Source: Candidatus Wolfebacteria bacterium RIFCSPLOWO2_01_FULL_47_17b (GTDB lineage Bacteria > Patescibacteriota > Minisyncoccia > UBA6257 > JAGOQP01). Taken from it: 44,847 bases of DNA. Location of the stretch: the NCBI GenBank assembly GCA_001793865.1, contig MGIS01000025.1:29178-74024 (forward strand). Direction: 5' to 3'. Positions 16,610 to 26,367 of the stretch are shown one piece after another; position 1 is the stretch's first letter, and each line of letters opens with the position of its first letter. Under the pieces are notes generated by a model, which did no database searches, was not told the DNA's origin, and saw only the letters and a list, made by a program, of their open reading frames with translations. The position numbers were made by a program, and so were the translations under genes.

Positions 16610-17864
16610 ACTCCCTCATGATAAGCTGGGAATTGATTTGGCGCAAGACTTCGAGGGCTACTGAAACCACGATGAGCAGTGCCGTGCCTCCGAGTGAGAG
16701 GAACGTAATGCCGGTCACGATGGTGGTTATATTTGGAAGAATCGCGATGAATCCAAGGAACAGAGCTCCCCAGAGGGTGATGCGAGTAATAATTTTTGAA
16801 AGATATCCCGCAGTTTGTTCGCCGGGCCGTATGCCCAGCACCACTCCTCCCGAGCGCTGGAGATTTTTGGATATTTCTTTTGGATCGAATGTAATAGCGG
16901 TATAGAAGTATGTGAACACGACCACAAGCACGAAGTATGCCGCCGCGTAGATATATTGGTTATTAAATATATCCTGCACGAAATCGTTAAGGGTTTTTGA
17001 AAGGTCCGATGAAAAGAACGCGATTGCCTGCGCGAAAAATTGCGGGAACAGCAATACCGAGATGGCGAAGATGATTGGAATCACGCCCGCCTGGTTTACT
17101 TTGAGCGGAAGATAACTGGAAACTCCCCCATACATTTTGTTTCCCCGCACGCGCTTTGCATAGGTAATGGGCACTTTGCGTTCGGCTTCGTTTACGAATA
17201 CAACTCCTGCGATGACCACCACCGCGATGGCAATGAACGCGATGTAGGTGGTAAGGACGGTGGGATCAAATGTGGCGATGGCGTTCTGTATGGTGCCAGG
17301 AATGCTCGCGACGATGCCAGCGAAGATGATTAGTGACACGCCGTTTCCAATTTTCTTTTCGGTGATGAGGTCCCCGATCCAGACGAGTATCATGGAGCCG
17401 GCGGTTATGATGATGGTATCACCCGCTAATTGGGCAAATCCGACGTTTGGGATGACCTGTTGGGATATTAAAAGTTGCAAAAATCCATAGCCGGACAGGA
17501 ATGCCAGCGGCACAGTGAGATACTTTGACCATCGGCTGAACTTCGCGCGACCGGCGCTTCCCTCTTCATAATACATTTGTTTCAGCCGGGGAAAGATCAT
17601 AGTCAGAAGCTGCATAATGATGGTAGCCGTAATATACGGGCCGACACCAAGCATGGCGATGGACAAGTTTGAAAGGCCGCCTCCGGAAAATATGTTAAAA
17701 AAGCCAAACAGCTGGTTGCCGGCAAAGAAGCCCTGCAACTGACTTGTGTCCACATCGGGGATCGGAATCGCAGCCATTATGCGGAAGACGATTAACAAGC
17801 CGAGCACGATAAAAATGCGTTTTCGGAGGTCTTCGATTTTGAAAATTTGTAGAAATTTTGACAT
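16593..17864 (-). CDS. secY: Preprotein translocase SecY
   Basis: IPIPDVDTSQL, GGGLSNLSIAMLGVGPYITATIIMQLL, GGVVLGIRPGEQTAGYL; start set at MSKFLQ. Confidence 0.96.
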   Translation of the reverse strand: MSKFLQIFKIEDLRKRIFIVLGLLIVFRIMAAIPIPDVDTSQLQGFFAGNQLFGFFNIFSGGGLSNLSIAMLGVGPYITATIIMQLLTMIFPRLKQMYYEEGSAGRAKFSRWSKYLTVPLAFLSGYGFLQLLISQQVIPNVGFAQLAGDTIIITAGSMILVWIGDLITEKKIGNGVSLIIFAGIVASIPGTIQNAIATFDPTVLTTYIAFIAIAVVVIAGVVFVNEAERKVPITYAKRVRGNKMYGGVSSYLPLKVNQAGVIPIIFAISVLLFPQFFAQAIAFFSSDLSKTLNDFVQDIFNNQYIYAAAYFVLVVVFTYFYTAITFDPKEISKNLQRSGGVVLGIRPGEQTAGYLSKIITRITLWGALFLGFIAILPNITTIVTGITFLSLGGTALLIVVSVALEVLRQINSQLIMREYEGFE

Positions 17865-17874
17865 GGTTTTCTCT

Positions 17875-17939
17875 GTCATTCTGAACGCAGTGAAGAATCT
17901 ATTGGTTTCTTTGGGATCCTTCGCTTCGCTCAGGATGAC
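17875..17939. repeat. GTCATTCTGAACGCAGTGAAGAATCT... repeat, copy 1
   Basis: Near-identical to 20362-20427; inverted-repeat ends; supplies the rplO stop codon. Confidence 0.9.
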
Positions 17940-18367
17940 CCCTTTGGGGTCACTTTGCCGCCCGCTTGTTCTATTTTAGCACGAGCAGCCGCGGATGCCG
18001 AGATGCCTTCAATTTCTTTTGCCGCGGTTATAGTTCCGGTTGCAACAATTTTTACCTGTCTACGGGGATCGCGAAGCAGGCGCTTTTCAATAAGCAATGC
18101 GGGTGTAATTTTGGTCTCCTGCATCTTCTGTAGCGTATCCAAAGAAATCGCGAACGCGGGAAGTGACTTAGGTTTGTTTTTGTTTTTGCCGTGTCCGCGT
18201 TTCTTTGGTATGCGCAGAACGAGGTCTCGGGTTGCCGGACGGATGCGGTGTCCTGCCCTGGATTTCTGCCCTTTTTGGCCTTTGCCTGACGTGGTACCGC
18301 GCTTACCTCCGCGTCCAACACGCTTTTTATTTTTTCTGTTCTTATTTTTTAGCGTATGTAGTTGCAT
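17930..18367 (-). CDS. rplO: Ribosomal protein uL15
   Basis: KRVGRGGKRGTTSGKGQKGQKSRAG; order within spc cluster. Confidence 0.94.
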   Translation of the reverse strand: MQLHTLKNKNRKNKKRVGRGGKRGTTSGKGQKGQKSRAGHRIRPATRDLVLRIPKKRGHGKNKNKPKSLPAFAISLDTLQKMQETKITPALLIEKRLLRDPRRQVKIVATGTITAAKEIEGISASAAARAKIEQAGGKVTPKGSS

Positions 18368-18371
18368 AATC

Positions 18372-18845
18372 TTATGATTTAATGCTCTTTAGCGCTTCTA
18401 TGGTTGCAAACGCGTTGGTCAGCTTGTTTTTTGTTCTGCCGATGCATTTTGCGGTCGCGTCACGAACGCCTGCCATTAATAGCACGGTGCGAACCGCTCC
18501 TCCCGCTTTGAGTCCCGAGCCTTTCTTCGCGGGCTTGAGAAGCACTCGGGCGGCGCTTGATTTGGCAAGGGTTTCGTGGGCAATGGTCGTATCTTTCATA
18601 GGCACTTTAAACAGCTTCTTTTTTGCCTGATTGCGGGCTTTTTCAATAGATTTGGCGACGTCGGCCGCCTTGCCCATGCCGATACCCACCAGTCCTTTTT
18701 CGTTTCCAAGCACAATGGTGGTCCGGAATGAGAAGCGCTTGCCGCCCTTAACCACGCGGGTTACGCGCCGGATGTCTATTGTTTTTTCCTTATATTCACT
18801 CTTTATTTCAGGGCGCTTTGCACGATGCTGTCTACGTTGTTCCAT
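18372..18845 (-). CDS. rpsE: Ribosomal protein uS5
   Basis: RRVTRVVKGGKRFSFRTTIVLGNEKGLVGIGMGKA. Confidence 0.96.
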   Translation of the reverse strand: MEQRRQHRAKRPEIKSEYKEKTIDIRRVTRVVKGGKRFSFRTTIVLGNEKGLVGIGMGKAADVAKSIEKARNQAKKKLFKVPMKDTTIAHETLAKSSAARVLLKPAKKGSGLKAGGAVRTVLLMAGVRDATAKCIGRTKNKLTNAFATIEALKSIKS

Positions 18846-18875
18846 GTTTTTGTTTTGAGTTGTGAGATACTCACG

Positions 18876-19190
18876 TTATATTTTAATGCCGTTTTTTCGG
18901 ATTTCATCCGCTATTTTTTTAATGCCGCCGTGGTACTGGTATGCTCCTCTGTCGAAGATCGCCAATTCGACTTTCATTTTCTTAAGCTTCGCGGCGAGGG
19001 CTGAGGCCGTTTTGCCGAATGCGATCGTGTTATGTGCTGAATCATCGATTGCCTGCAGATATACGTATTTGTTGCTCTTAAAAACCGAGATACGAGGCCG
19101 CGCGGAAGTACCGAACAATTTTGATCGTGTTCTCTCTTTTCGCCTTGTTTCTTTTTTATTCTCTTCTTTGTGTTTGTTCATATCTTTCAT
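18876..19190 (-). CDS. rplR: Ribosomal protein uL18
   Basis: FGTSARPRISVFKSNKYVYLQAIDD. Confidence 0.93.
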   Translation of the reverse strand: MKDMNKHKEENKKETRRKERTRSKLFGTSARPRISVFKSNKYVYLQAIDDSAHNTIAFGKTASALAAKLKKMKVELAIFDRGAYQYHGGIKKIADEIRKNGIKI

Positions 19191-19222
19191 ACGGTATACC
19201 GTATACTGTATACCGAATACCG

Positions 19223-19765
19223 TTATTTTGTTGTTGCCGCTTTCTTGCCTGCTTTGCGGCGAATAATCTCCCCTTCGTACCGAATGCCTTTTCCGAGGTA
19301 CGGCTCCGGCTTTTTGATCTTACGAATATTTGCGGCGGTTTGTCCTACTTTTTCTTTATTGATGCCGGTTACGGTTATTTTATTCTTCTCAACGGTTATG
19401 GTGATGCCTTCGGGTATCGGAAATACAACCGGATGCGAAAAACCCACCCGGAGCTCAAGATTCTGTCCCTGTACTGCCGCGCGGAATCCTACTCCCTCCA
19501 TTTCGAGCGTTTTGGTATAGCCTTCGGTTACGCCGATGATCGCTCCCTGCAGAAGTGAGCGCTGCGTGCCCCAGTTCATGCGCGCCTGCTTGTCGGATGA
19601 TGAAGTCTGGAAAGTTATAGCGTTCCCCGACTGCGTTACCTCAACACCGCGCATTTTAGGCACGTGTAGGGTCCCTTTTGCGGCCGTGACCTCGTAACTT
19701 TCATCCGCGAACTCCACGTGTACGCCCTCTGGTATTTCAATTGGTTTTTTTCCGATTTTAGACAT
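19223..19765 (-). CDS. rplF: Ribosomal protein uL6
   Basis: SKIGKKPIEIPEGV...KPEPYLGKGIRYEGEIIRRKAGK. Confidence 0.96.
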   Translation of the reverse strand: MSKIGKKPIEIPEGVHVEFADESYEVTAAKGTLHVPKMRGVEVTQSGNAITFQTSSSDKQARMNWGTQRSLLQGAIIGVTEGYTKTLEMEGVGFRAAVQGQNLELRVGFSHPVVFPIPEGITITVEKNKITVTGINKEKVGQTAANIRKIKKPEPYLGKGIRYEGEIIRRKAGKKAATTK

Positions 19766-19766
19766 A

Positions 19767-20150
19767 TTACCAAATGTTAAACAGAATTTGTCCGCCGATT
19801 TTTTTTGTTCTCGATTCCTTTCCGGTCATAATTCCCTGTGAAGTGGATACGACCGAAGTTCCGTAACCCTGCCGGATGGGCCTGATTTCGTCTTTCTTTA
19901 CGTACAGGCGACGGGATGGGGTGCTCACAAATTTTACGTCTTGGATCGCGGGCTGCCCGTTTTTGTATTTTAGCTGTATATCAAAAAACTTTTTTGGGTT
20001 CTTCCCTTTCTTTTCGAACGAATCGATGAACTCTGATGTGGAAAGCACCGTAAGCACTGCTTCGTTCAGTTTGGAATACGGAAATCGCACCGTTTCTTTG
20101 TGCAGTGCGGAAGCATTTTTTATTTTTGTCAGAAGTTGAATGTAGCTCAT
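19767..20150 (-). CDS. rpsH: Ribosomal protein uS8
   Basis: STPSRRLYVKKDEIRPIRQGYGTSVVSTSQGIMTGKESR. Confidence 0.95.
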   Translation of the reverse strand: MSYIQLLTKIKNASALHKETVRFPYSKLNEAVLTVLSTSEFIDSFEKKGKNPKKFFDIQLKYKNGQPAIQDVKFVSTPSRRLYVKKDEIRPIRQGYGTSVVSTSQGIMTGKESRTKKIGGQILFNIW

Positions 20151-20151
20151 A

Positions 20152-20337
20152 TTACCATGATGATTTCTTTATTCCCGGTATTTCGCCGCGTGATGCCATT
20201 TCTCTGAAGCAGATTCTGCACAGTCCGAAATCACGCATAAAGCCGTGCTTTCTACCGCAGCGGAAACATCGACGGACTGATCGCGTCGTGTATTTCGGCT
20301 TTTTATCCGATCGTGCGATTGTTGATTTCTTTGCCAT
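20152..20337 (-). CDS. rpsN: Ribosomal protein uS14 (zinc-binding type Z)
   Basis: [39 protein letters not shown]. Confidence 0.96.
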   Translation of the reverse strand: MAKKSTIARSDKKPKYTTRSVRRCFRCGRKHGFMRDFGLCRICFREMASRGEIPGIKKSSW

Positions 20338-20361
20338 GATTGTGTTGCGTGTTATGTATCT

Positions 20362-20427
20362 GTCATTCTGAACGCAGTGAAGAATCTTCTTGATTTCTTT
20401 GGGATCCTTCGCTTCGCTCAGGATGAC
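20362..20427. repeat. GTCATTCTGAACGCAGTGAAGAATCT... repeat, copy 2
   Basis: Near-identical to 17875-17939. Confidence 0.9.
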
Positions 20428-20437
20428 AACTACATTG

Positions 20438-20926
20438 TCATTTTTTGAATCTAAACCCTAATTTCTTATACACTTCAATCGCTTCGTCGCGATTTTTCGC
20501 ATTCCGCATTGCGCAGGTTATTTGCAGGCCGAAATTCGCCGCGGACGTTTCCTGGCTTATTTCCGGGAAAACCACATGCTCTTTCAGGCCGATGTTCAAA
20601 CTACCCTGCGCGTCTATATTTTTCAAGTCCAATCCTTTAAAGTCACGCACGCGCGGGAATACTACTTTGTTCAGCTTGTCCAAAAACGCTTGCATACGCT
20701 TACCGCGCAGGGTGGTTTTAAGCCCGATAGTTTGGCCTTGGCGCAGCTTGAATCCAGCGATGGACATTCGTGCCGGACGGCGCGACGGTTTTTGGCCCGT
20801 AAGTGATGCAAGCTCTTTTTCGATTTCGGGTAGTGTTTTTTCGAATGACGGATGCTGTGATGCCCGCCCCAGCCCGACGTTAACGACCACTTTTTCGATA
20901 TATGGAAGTGAATGAGGATTTGCCAT
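20438..20926 (-). CDS. rplE: Ribosomal protein uL5
   Basis: [37 protein letters not shown]. Confidence 0.96.
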   Translation of the reverse strand: MANPHSLPYIEKVVVNVGLGRASQHPSFEKTLPEIEKELASLTGQKPSRRPARMSIAGFKLRQGQTIGLKTTLRGKRMQAFLDKLNKVVFPRVRDFKGLDLKNIDAQGSLNIGLKEHVVFPEISQETSAANFGLQITCAMRNAKNRDEAIEVYKKLGFRFKK

Positions 20927-20928
20927 AG

Positions 20929-21147
20929 TTATGCTTTCATTACGTTTGAAATGTGTATTGAACGTGCCGCTTCAATGACCTGGCCTTTTTCCTGCTGCGT
21001 CTTGGGGCGTACGTGTTTTTTATACACGTTAATTCCCTCCACGAGCACGCGATCGTTTTTGCGATCTACGCGCAAAACTTTGCCGGTCTTGTTGCGGTCT
21101 TTTCCGGTGATTACTTTGACTGTGTCTCCTTTTTTTATCTTGTATTT
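20929..21147 (-). CDS. rplX: Ribosomal protein uL24
   Basis: MKYKIKKGDTVKVITGKDRNKTGKVL; start corrected to 21147 (upstream 26 codons are repeat sequence). Confidence 0.93.
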   Translation of the reverse strand, partial: KYKIKKGDTVKVITGKDRNKTGKVLRVDRKNDRVLVEGINVYKKHVRPKTQQEKGQVIEAARSIHISNVMKA

Positions 21148-21221
21148 CATATTACGTGTTGTGAGTAGTGAGTATTGAGTAGTGAGATTCGCCCCACTAC
21201 GCATAACCCACAACTCATTTT

Positions 21222-21590
21222 TCATACAATATCCTTTGCCATGGTAACGATCTTTTCAAACCCACGATCGCGTATTTCGCGCGGGATCGGGCCGAAGATG
21301 CGTGTCGCGCGGGGTTCATTTTTTGCGTCAATGAGGACCGCGGCATTTTCATCAAATCGGATGTACGATCCGTCCTTGCGGCGGAGGGCATTTTTTTGAC
21401 GTACGATGACTGCCCGAACCTTATCTTTTTTTAAAATTTGTTTGCGGGGCTCGGCGACCTGAACCGAAGCGATTATTACGTCACCGATTTGCGCGTAGCG
21501 GCGGCGGGTTGCTCCAAGTACGCGGAAACAGCGAATAATTTTCGCTCCTGAGTTGTCGGCTGTTTTTAGAATGGATCGTTCTTGAATCAT
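21222..21590 (-). CDS. rplN: Ribosomal protein uL14
   Basis: MIQERSILKTADNSGAKIIRCFRVLG. Confidence 0.97.
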   Translation of the reverse strand: MIQERSILKTADNSGAKIIRCFRVLGATRRRYAQIGDVIIASVQVAEPRKQILKKDKVRAVIVRQKNALRRKDGSYIRFDENAAVLIDAKNEPRATRIFGPIPREIRDRGFEKIVTMAKDIV

Positions 21591-21605
21591 GATAATAAAT
21601 AAGAT

Positions 21606-21917
21606 TTACAGTTCGCTTTCGGTATCGTTTTTCGGTTCTTTTTCTCCGTGTGTTATATCCTGTTTCTTGGATAGCAATTTCACTATTTTCCATCGTTTAT
21701 CTCTGGACATAGGCCGAATCTGCATAATTTCCACGATGTCTCCCGTGTGATAGGCATTTTCTTCGTCGTGCGCTTTGTATTTTTTTGTTACGGCAAAATA
21801 CTTTTTGTACACGGGGTGCTTTTTCTGGCGCGTGACGGCAACTACACGTGTTTTGTGCATTTTGTCGGAAACCACCGTACCCTCCAATGTTCGTTGTATC
21901 GTTTTATTATTTTCCAT
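21606..21917 (-). CDS. rpsQ: Ribosomal protein uS17
   Basis: RTLEGTVVSDKMHKTRVVAVTRQKKHPVYKKYF. Confidence 0.94.
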   Translation of the reverse strand: MENNKTIQRTLEGTVVSDKMHKTRVVAVTRQKKHPVYKKYFAVTKKYKAHDEENAYHTGDIVEIMQIRPMSRDKRWKIVKLLSKKQDITHGEKEPKNDTESEL

Positions 21918-22119
21918 TTTGAGATTTTAACTTGTCACTTATTGTCGTCAGATGTGTCGCGATATCCTTACGCAATGCCCGCAGTTCTTTTACGTTTGCC
22001 GTCTTGCCTGATTTCAGGTCGAAGCGAAGCCGCGATGATTTTTCTTTCATATCCGCGACTGCCTGCTGAAGTTCGTGCACGTCCTTTTTTTTGATTTGTT
22101 CCAATGCGTCCTTTTTCAT
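21907..22119 (-). CDS. rpmC: Ribosomal protein uL29
   Basis: Short ORF ELQQAVADMKEKSSRLRFDLKSGKTANVKELRALRKDIA; position between rplP and rpsQ. Confidence 0.9.
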   Translation of the reverse strand: MKKDALEQIKKKDVHELQQAVADMKEKSSRLRFDLKSGKTANVKELRALRKDIATHLTTISDKLKSQNGK

Positions 22120-22121
22120 AT

Positions 22122-22532
22122 TTATTTGGTTACGATGCGGGTTTTGACCGGCAACTTGAATCCTGCCTTGCGGAGCGCTTCGCCTGCCGTTTCGTTCGGA
22201 ATGCCGTCTATTTCAAAAAGCATTCTGCCCGGCTTGACCGGAAACACATAATGATCAACAGATCCTTTTCCGCCTCCCATAGTCAGTTCCGGAGGGCGCT
22301 GGGTAATAGGCTTGTCCGGAAATATGCGTATCCATACTTTGCCTCCCCGCTTCGTGTAATTATTTATTGCTTTACGAGCCGCCTCAATCTGTTTCGAACT
22401 TACATATGCTGCGCTTACCGCTTGCAAGCCCATGCTTCCAAAATCCAACTTCGTACCGCGCGTTTCAGTGGTTCGCTTGCGCGACCGTCCTTTCTGCCAT
22501 TTTCGATGTTTTGTTTTTTTAGGCTGTAACAT
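22122..22532 (-). CDS. rplP: Ribosomal protein uL16
   Basis: [38 protein letters not shown]. Confidence 0.96.
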   Translation of the reverse strand: MLQPKKTKHRKWQKGRSRKRTTETRGTKLDFGSMGLQAVSAAYVSSKQIEAARKAINNYTKRGGKVWIRIFPDKPITQRPPELTMGGGKGSVDHYVFPVKPGRMLFEIDGIPNETAGEALRKAGFKLPVKTRIVTK

Positions 22533-22586
22533 AATAGTAGTTGTTAGTTATCAGGTTATAAAGTCTAAAGCTGGTATACTAAATAA

Positions 22587-23258
22587 CTATTTTTTTTGAA
22601 ATACTTCTCCTTTATATATCCATACCTTAATGCCGATGGTGCCGAAGGTGGTGAATGCAGTTCCTTGTGCGTAATCGATGTCGGCGCGCAACGTTTGTAG
22701 CGGCAAGCTTCCGAACGCAACCTGTTCTGTACGCGCGATTTCTGCGCCATCAAGCCGACCGCCTACCTTTATCTTTGCTCCCTTTACGTCTCGGTTTTGT
22801 GATATGCGTTCAAGGTACTTTTTAACGGTTCTACGAAAGGGCAATCGTCTTTCGAAATCGGTTGCTATCTGCTGGGCGATGATGGCGCTGGATACTTCAT
22901 TACGCTTTATTTCTTCTATGGAAAGCTGTAGTACAACCGCTTCAGTATTCCCTTGGGTTCCTCGCAGGTTATTTAATTTCTGCTCGATTTCTTTGGTCAG
23001 CTCTTCGATTCCCTTTCCGCCACGCCCGATAATAAGCCCCGGTTTTGCCGCGCGAATAAGCACACGGATATTGTTGGCCGTTTTTTCGATAGTGATTGAA
23101 TCGATTCCCGCTACGCCGATCTTTTTCTGGACGATGGTGCGGATCAGATGGTCTTCCCGCAGAGCTCCTTCAAACTTGAACTTCTTGGGAAGCCATCGGG
23201 ATGCGTACTCTTTTGTGATTCCTGTTCGGAATGATGTGGGGTTAATTTTTTGTCCCAT
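22587..23258 (-). CDS. rpsC: Ribosomal protein uS3
   Basis: MGQKINPTSFRTG, GLIIGRGGKGIEEL, GRLDGAEIARTE. Confidence 0.96.
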   Translation of the reverse strand: MGQKINPTSFRTGITKEYASRWLPKKFKFEGALREDHLIRTIVQKKIGVAGIDSITIEKTANNIRVLIRAAKPGLIIGRGGKGIEELTKEIEQKLNNLRGTQGNTEAVVLQLSIEEIKRNEVSSAIIAQQIATDFERRLPFRRTVKKYLERISQNRDVKGAKIKVGGRLDGAEIARTEQVAFGSLPLQTLRADIDYAQGTAFTTFGTIGIKVWIYKGEVFQKK

Positions 23259-23384
23259 GATTGCAAATTTGTTTAATGGTTATGGGTGTGGATGCTGGTA
23301 TGGTTTGTTGGTTCAGTTTATAGTCTTTACTCTGCCCCTGACTCTAAACCATACTAGCTTCTATACCTTTTACCTATATGTTAC

Positions 23385-23912
23385 CTATATGCTTTTTCTA
23401 CGGAATGTTCGCTTCAAAAATCCTCCTTTTTGCGACTTTTGCTCTACTTTTGTTTCTGTTTTTGCCTCCTGTTCTTTTTCTTCCTGCACATCCATCTTCT
23501 TTTTCGGCTTGTCGGTTTTTATTTTATCTTTTTGTGCTTTCTCTTTTTTAGTAACCACAAAGCCCGATTGTACACTTTTTTCGGTCTCTTGCAATACGAG
23601 CGTTACATGGCTGGTCTTTTTTTGGATAGGCGTTGCACGGCCCTGGGCGCGGGGTATCCAGCGCTTGAGCATGGGGCCACCATCTACCCTAATATCGCGT
23701 ACGATAAGCTTAGTTTCATCCAGATTCTTGCTTTTTGCGTTCGCAATCGCCGATTTTAGAAGTTTTAAAAGAGGACCCGCCGCTCTGCGCTCATGGCTAA
23801 ACAGCTGAGCTGCAGCACGTGAAACGTCCATTTTCTTTATGGAATGGGCGACGAGGCGCATTTTGCGCGGCGCGATACGAACGTGATTCAGTTTTGCCGT
23901 TGCTGTTTTCAT
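23385..23912 (-). CDS. rplV: Ribosomal protein uL22 with ~60-aa Lys/Glu-rich C-terminal extension
   Basis: LNHVRIAPRKMRLVAHSIKKM...PMLKRWIPRAQGRATPIQKKTSHVTLVL. Confidence 0.94.
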   Translation of the reverse strand: MKTATAKLNHVRIAPRKMRLVAHSIKKMDVSRAAAQLFSHERRAAGPLLKLLKSAIANAKSKNLDETKLIVRDIRVDGGPMLKRWIPRAQGRATPIQKKTSHVTLVLQETEKSVQSGFVVTKKEKAQKDKIKTDKPKKKMDVQEEKEQEAKTETKVEQKSQKGGFLKRTFRRKSI

Positions 23913-23915
23913 AGG

Positions 23916-24221
23916 TTATTTTTTTGCCGCAGGCGCGGGAGCCGCTCCTTTTTCTATCTCCTTTTGCATCTTTCCTCCGTGGCGAACGAATTTTCTCGTC
24001 GGCGAGAATTCACCGAGTTTGTGCCCGATCATTTCTTCACTCACGCGCACGGGAATAAAGTTTTTGCCGTTGTGCACTTCGAATGTATAGCCAACCATTT
24101 CAGGTGAAATATCGCATGCCCGCGCCCATGTTTTAATGGGGCCTTCGTCCGGCTTCTGCTTGCTTATTTTTTTTGCGATATTTTGGTCGATGTATGGACC
24201 TTTTTTGATACTCCTTGTCAT
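23916..24221 (-). CDS. rpsS: Ribosomal protein uS19
   Basis: MTRSIKKGPYID...VHNGKNFIPVRVSEEMIGHKLGEFSPTRKFVRHG. Confidence 0.96.
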   Translation of the reverse strand: MTRSIKKGPYIDQNIAKKISKQKPDEGPIKTWARACDISPEMVGYTFEVHNGKNFIPVRVSEEMIGHKLGEFSPTRKFVRHGGKMQKEIEKGAAPAPAAKK

Positions 24222-24267
24222 AGTTTTATTCCGGTATTCCGTATACGGTATACCGTATACCGCATGA

Positions 24268-25092
24268 TTATTTACGTCTTTTAATAATCATGCTATTCGA
24301 CCACTTGCCTTTTTTCCTTGTTTTTCGGCCTCCAGTAATATTGCCCCAGATATCTTTGGGCCGTTTTGTGCCGCGTTTCTGTTTTCCTTCTCCTCCTCCG
24401 TATTTATGATCCACCGGATTCATGGCGCTTCCGCGTACAGTCGGACGTATGCCGAGCCAGCGTGAGCGGCCTGCCTTGCCGATTGTGGTTAGCGAATGAT
24501 CCATGTTAGCGATCTGGCCGATGCTTGCCATGCAGGTCCACAATACTTTGCGCACTTCGCCGGATGGAAGCTTGAGTGTGGTATAACCTTCGTCGTTTGC
24601 GAGTACTTGAGCGTACGCGCCCGCGGATTTTATAAGTTGTCCTCCTTTGCCCGGATTAAGCTCCACGTTATGCACTTGGTAGCCGACCGGAATATTTTTC
24701 ATGGCCATACGGTTTCCTTCTTTCAGGGGCGCTTTATCCTTCGTGATGACCTGGTGTCCCGGACGCATGGTCGCAGTTGCAAGAATGTAGGCGCGCACGC
24801 CATTTTCATATACGACGCGTGCGATGAAGGCGGTGCGATACGGATCGTATTCTATCCCCTCGACGCGTCCTTGTACACCAAGCATTTGCTGCTTGAAGTC
24901 GATTATGCGGTAAAGCTTTTTGTTTCCGCCGCCTTGGTGGCGCATGGTGATCCGCCCGGCGCTGTTGCGCCCCGCACGTTCTTTTAACTTCTTTGTGAGC
25001 TTCTTGAGCGGCTTTGAGTGCGTCAAAACTTCCCCGTATGAAACGGATGTCATGTGCCTGCGTGATGGGGTTGTTGGTTTAAATTTTTTCAT
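24268..25092 (-). CDS. rplB: Ribosomal protein uL2
   Basis: GRNSAGRITMRHQGGGNKKLYRIIDF; RPTVRGSAMNPVDHKYGGGEGKQKRG. Confidence 0.97.
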   Translation of the reverse strand: MKKFKPTTPSRRHMTSVSYGEVLTHSKPLKKLTKKLKERAGRNSAGRITMRHQGGGNKKLYRIIDFKQQMLGVQGRVEGIEYDPYRTAFIARVVYENGVRAYILATATMRPGHQVITKDKAPLKEGNRMAMKNIPVGYQVHNVELNPGKGGQLIKSAGAYAQVLANDEGYTTLKLPSGEVRKVLWTCMASIGQIANMDHSLTTIGKAGRSRWLGIRPTVRGSAMNPVDHKYGGGEGKQKRGTKRPKDIWGNITGGRKTRKKGKWSNSMIIKRRK

Positions 25093-25184
25093 GAAAATTT
25101 ACATAATCCTAATTTACAAATGCATTCGAATGCTTCAAATATTCGGATGAGCATAATTCGAATGATCGCATGCTTTCGGATACT

Positions 25185-25589
25185 TTATGTTTGTCCTGTT
25201 AATTCGATTTTCTGGCCTTCTTTAAGGGTTACGACGATCTTTTTGTACAGTCCGGTACGACCGATCTTGCCGCGCCAACGTCGCATTTTTGAAGTTCCCG
25301 CAAGTGCCCGTGCGTTCGTGCACGTTACGTCGTACAATTTTTCGATCTGTTTGACCGCTTCTGTCTTAGACATTTTTTTTGGCGCTATGAATACGTATGT
25401 GTTTTCCTCGGACATTCGGAGCGTTTTTTCGGTCACGTGAGGTTTGGTGATTGAGGAGTGGGACGTAGTCGTCATTCCATGTGAGCTTGTCATCCCGTGC
25501 TCGCCACGCGATCCACTCTGTCTCCCCGCCTTCGCGGGGACTTCGCTTCGCTTCGCTTTTTCTTCAGTTTTCTTTTTAAAAATACTCAT
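25185..25589 (-). CDS. rplW: Ribosomal protein uL23 with repeat-derived N-terminal extension
   Basis: ITKPHVTEKTLRMSEENTYVFIAPKKMSKTEAVKQIEKLYDVTC; preceded by SEVPAKAGRQSGSRGEHGMTSSHGMTTTSHSS. Confidence 0.93.
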   Translation of the reverse strand: MSIFKKKTEEKAKRSEVPAKAGRQSGSRGEHGMTSSHGMTTTSHSSITKPHVTEKTLRMSEENTYVFIAPKKMSKTEAVKQIEKLYDVTCTNARALAGTSKMRRWRGKIGRTGLYKKIVVTLKEGQKIELTGQT

Positions 25590-26245
25590 TTTGTTTCTTT
25601 AAGTGATTTTTCCTTGACGATAAAGTGACTCGTAAGCTCTGGAATTGCCTGCTTGGTTATGAACAGTGCGTTTGGGCGTGCCACGTCCACGATGCTCAGC
25701 GATTTTGCCGCGACACAGGTTAGCTTGGGAACATTTCGAGCCGCAAGGAAAACTTTCTTGTCTTTGGACGATGTAACGACCATTATGCTTCCAAACTCTG
25801 TTCGAAGATTCTTTGTTTTGGTCGAAAGCTCCTTTGTTTTTGAAAATGTTTCAGGCGTAATACCTTCCAGTACGAGCACCTTTCCGTCGCTGAATTTTTT
25901 TGACATAAGCGAAAGCAAGGCTGCAACTCTCATCTTTTTATTGATCTTTTTTTCGTACGATTTTTCGGCTATCGGGCCGTGTGTTACACCTCCGCCAATC
26001 CATATCGGTGAACGAATGGATCCATGGCGAGCGCGTCCGGTTCCTTTCTGGCGCCAGGGTTTCTTCCCTCCCCCTCGCACTTCGCTGCGATCCTTTGTTT
26101 TTGCCGTCTTTTGTCTGTTGTTGGCCAACTGTGTCACGATCGCCTGCTGTACAAGCGCCGGCTTCCAAGCCACATTAAACAATCCGTCTGAAACGGTTAT
26201 TTCTTCTGTTTGTTTCTTTTCTAAATTATATATGGGGACTTTCAT
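25586..26245 (-). CDS. rplD: Ribosomal protein uL4
   Basis: RGGGKKPWRQKGTGRARHGSIRSPIWIGGGVTHGP. Confidence 0.96.
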   Translation of the reverse strand: MKVPIYNLEKKQTEEITVSDGLFNVAWKPALVQQAIVTQLANNRQKTAKTKDRSEVRGGGKKPWRQKGTGRARHGSIRSPIWIGGGVTHGPIAEKSYEKKINKKMRVAALLSLMSKKFSDGKVLVLEGITPETFSKTKELSTKTKNLRTEFGSIMVVTSSKDKKVFLAARNVPKLTCVAAKSLSIVDVARPNALFITKQAIPELTSHFIVKEKSLKETK

Positions 26246-26367
26246 GATAAAAATAATTTTGAATTTTGAATTTCTAATTTCGACTCAATTTTGAATGACC
26301 GAAATTTCGAAATTAATATATTAGGATTTGATTCGAAATTCGGAACTCGAAATTCTAAATTTATATT

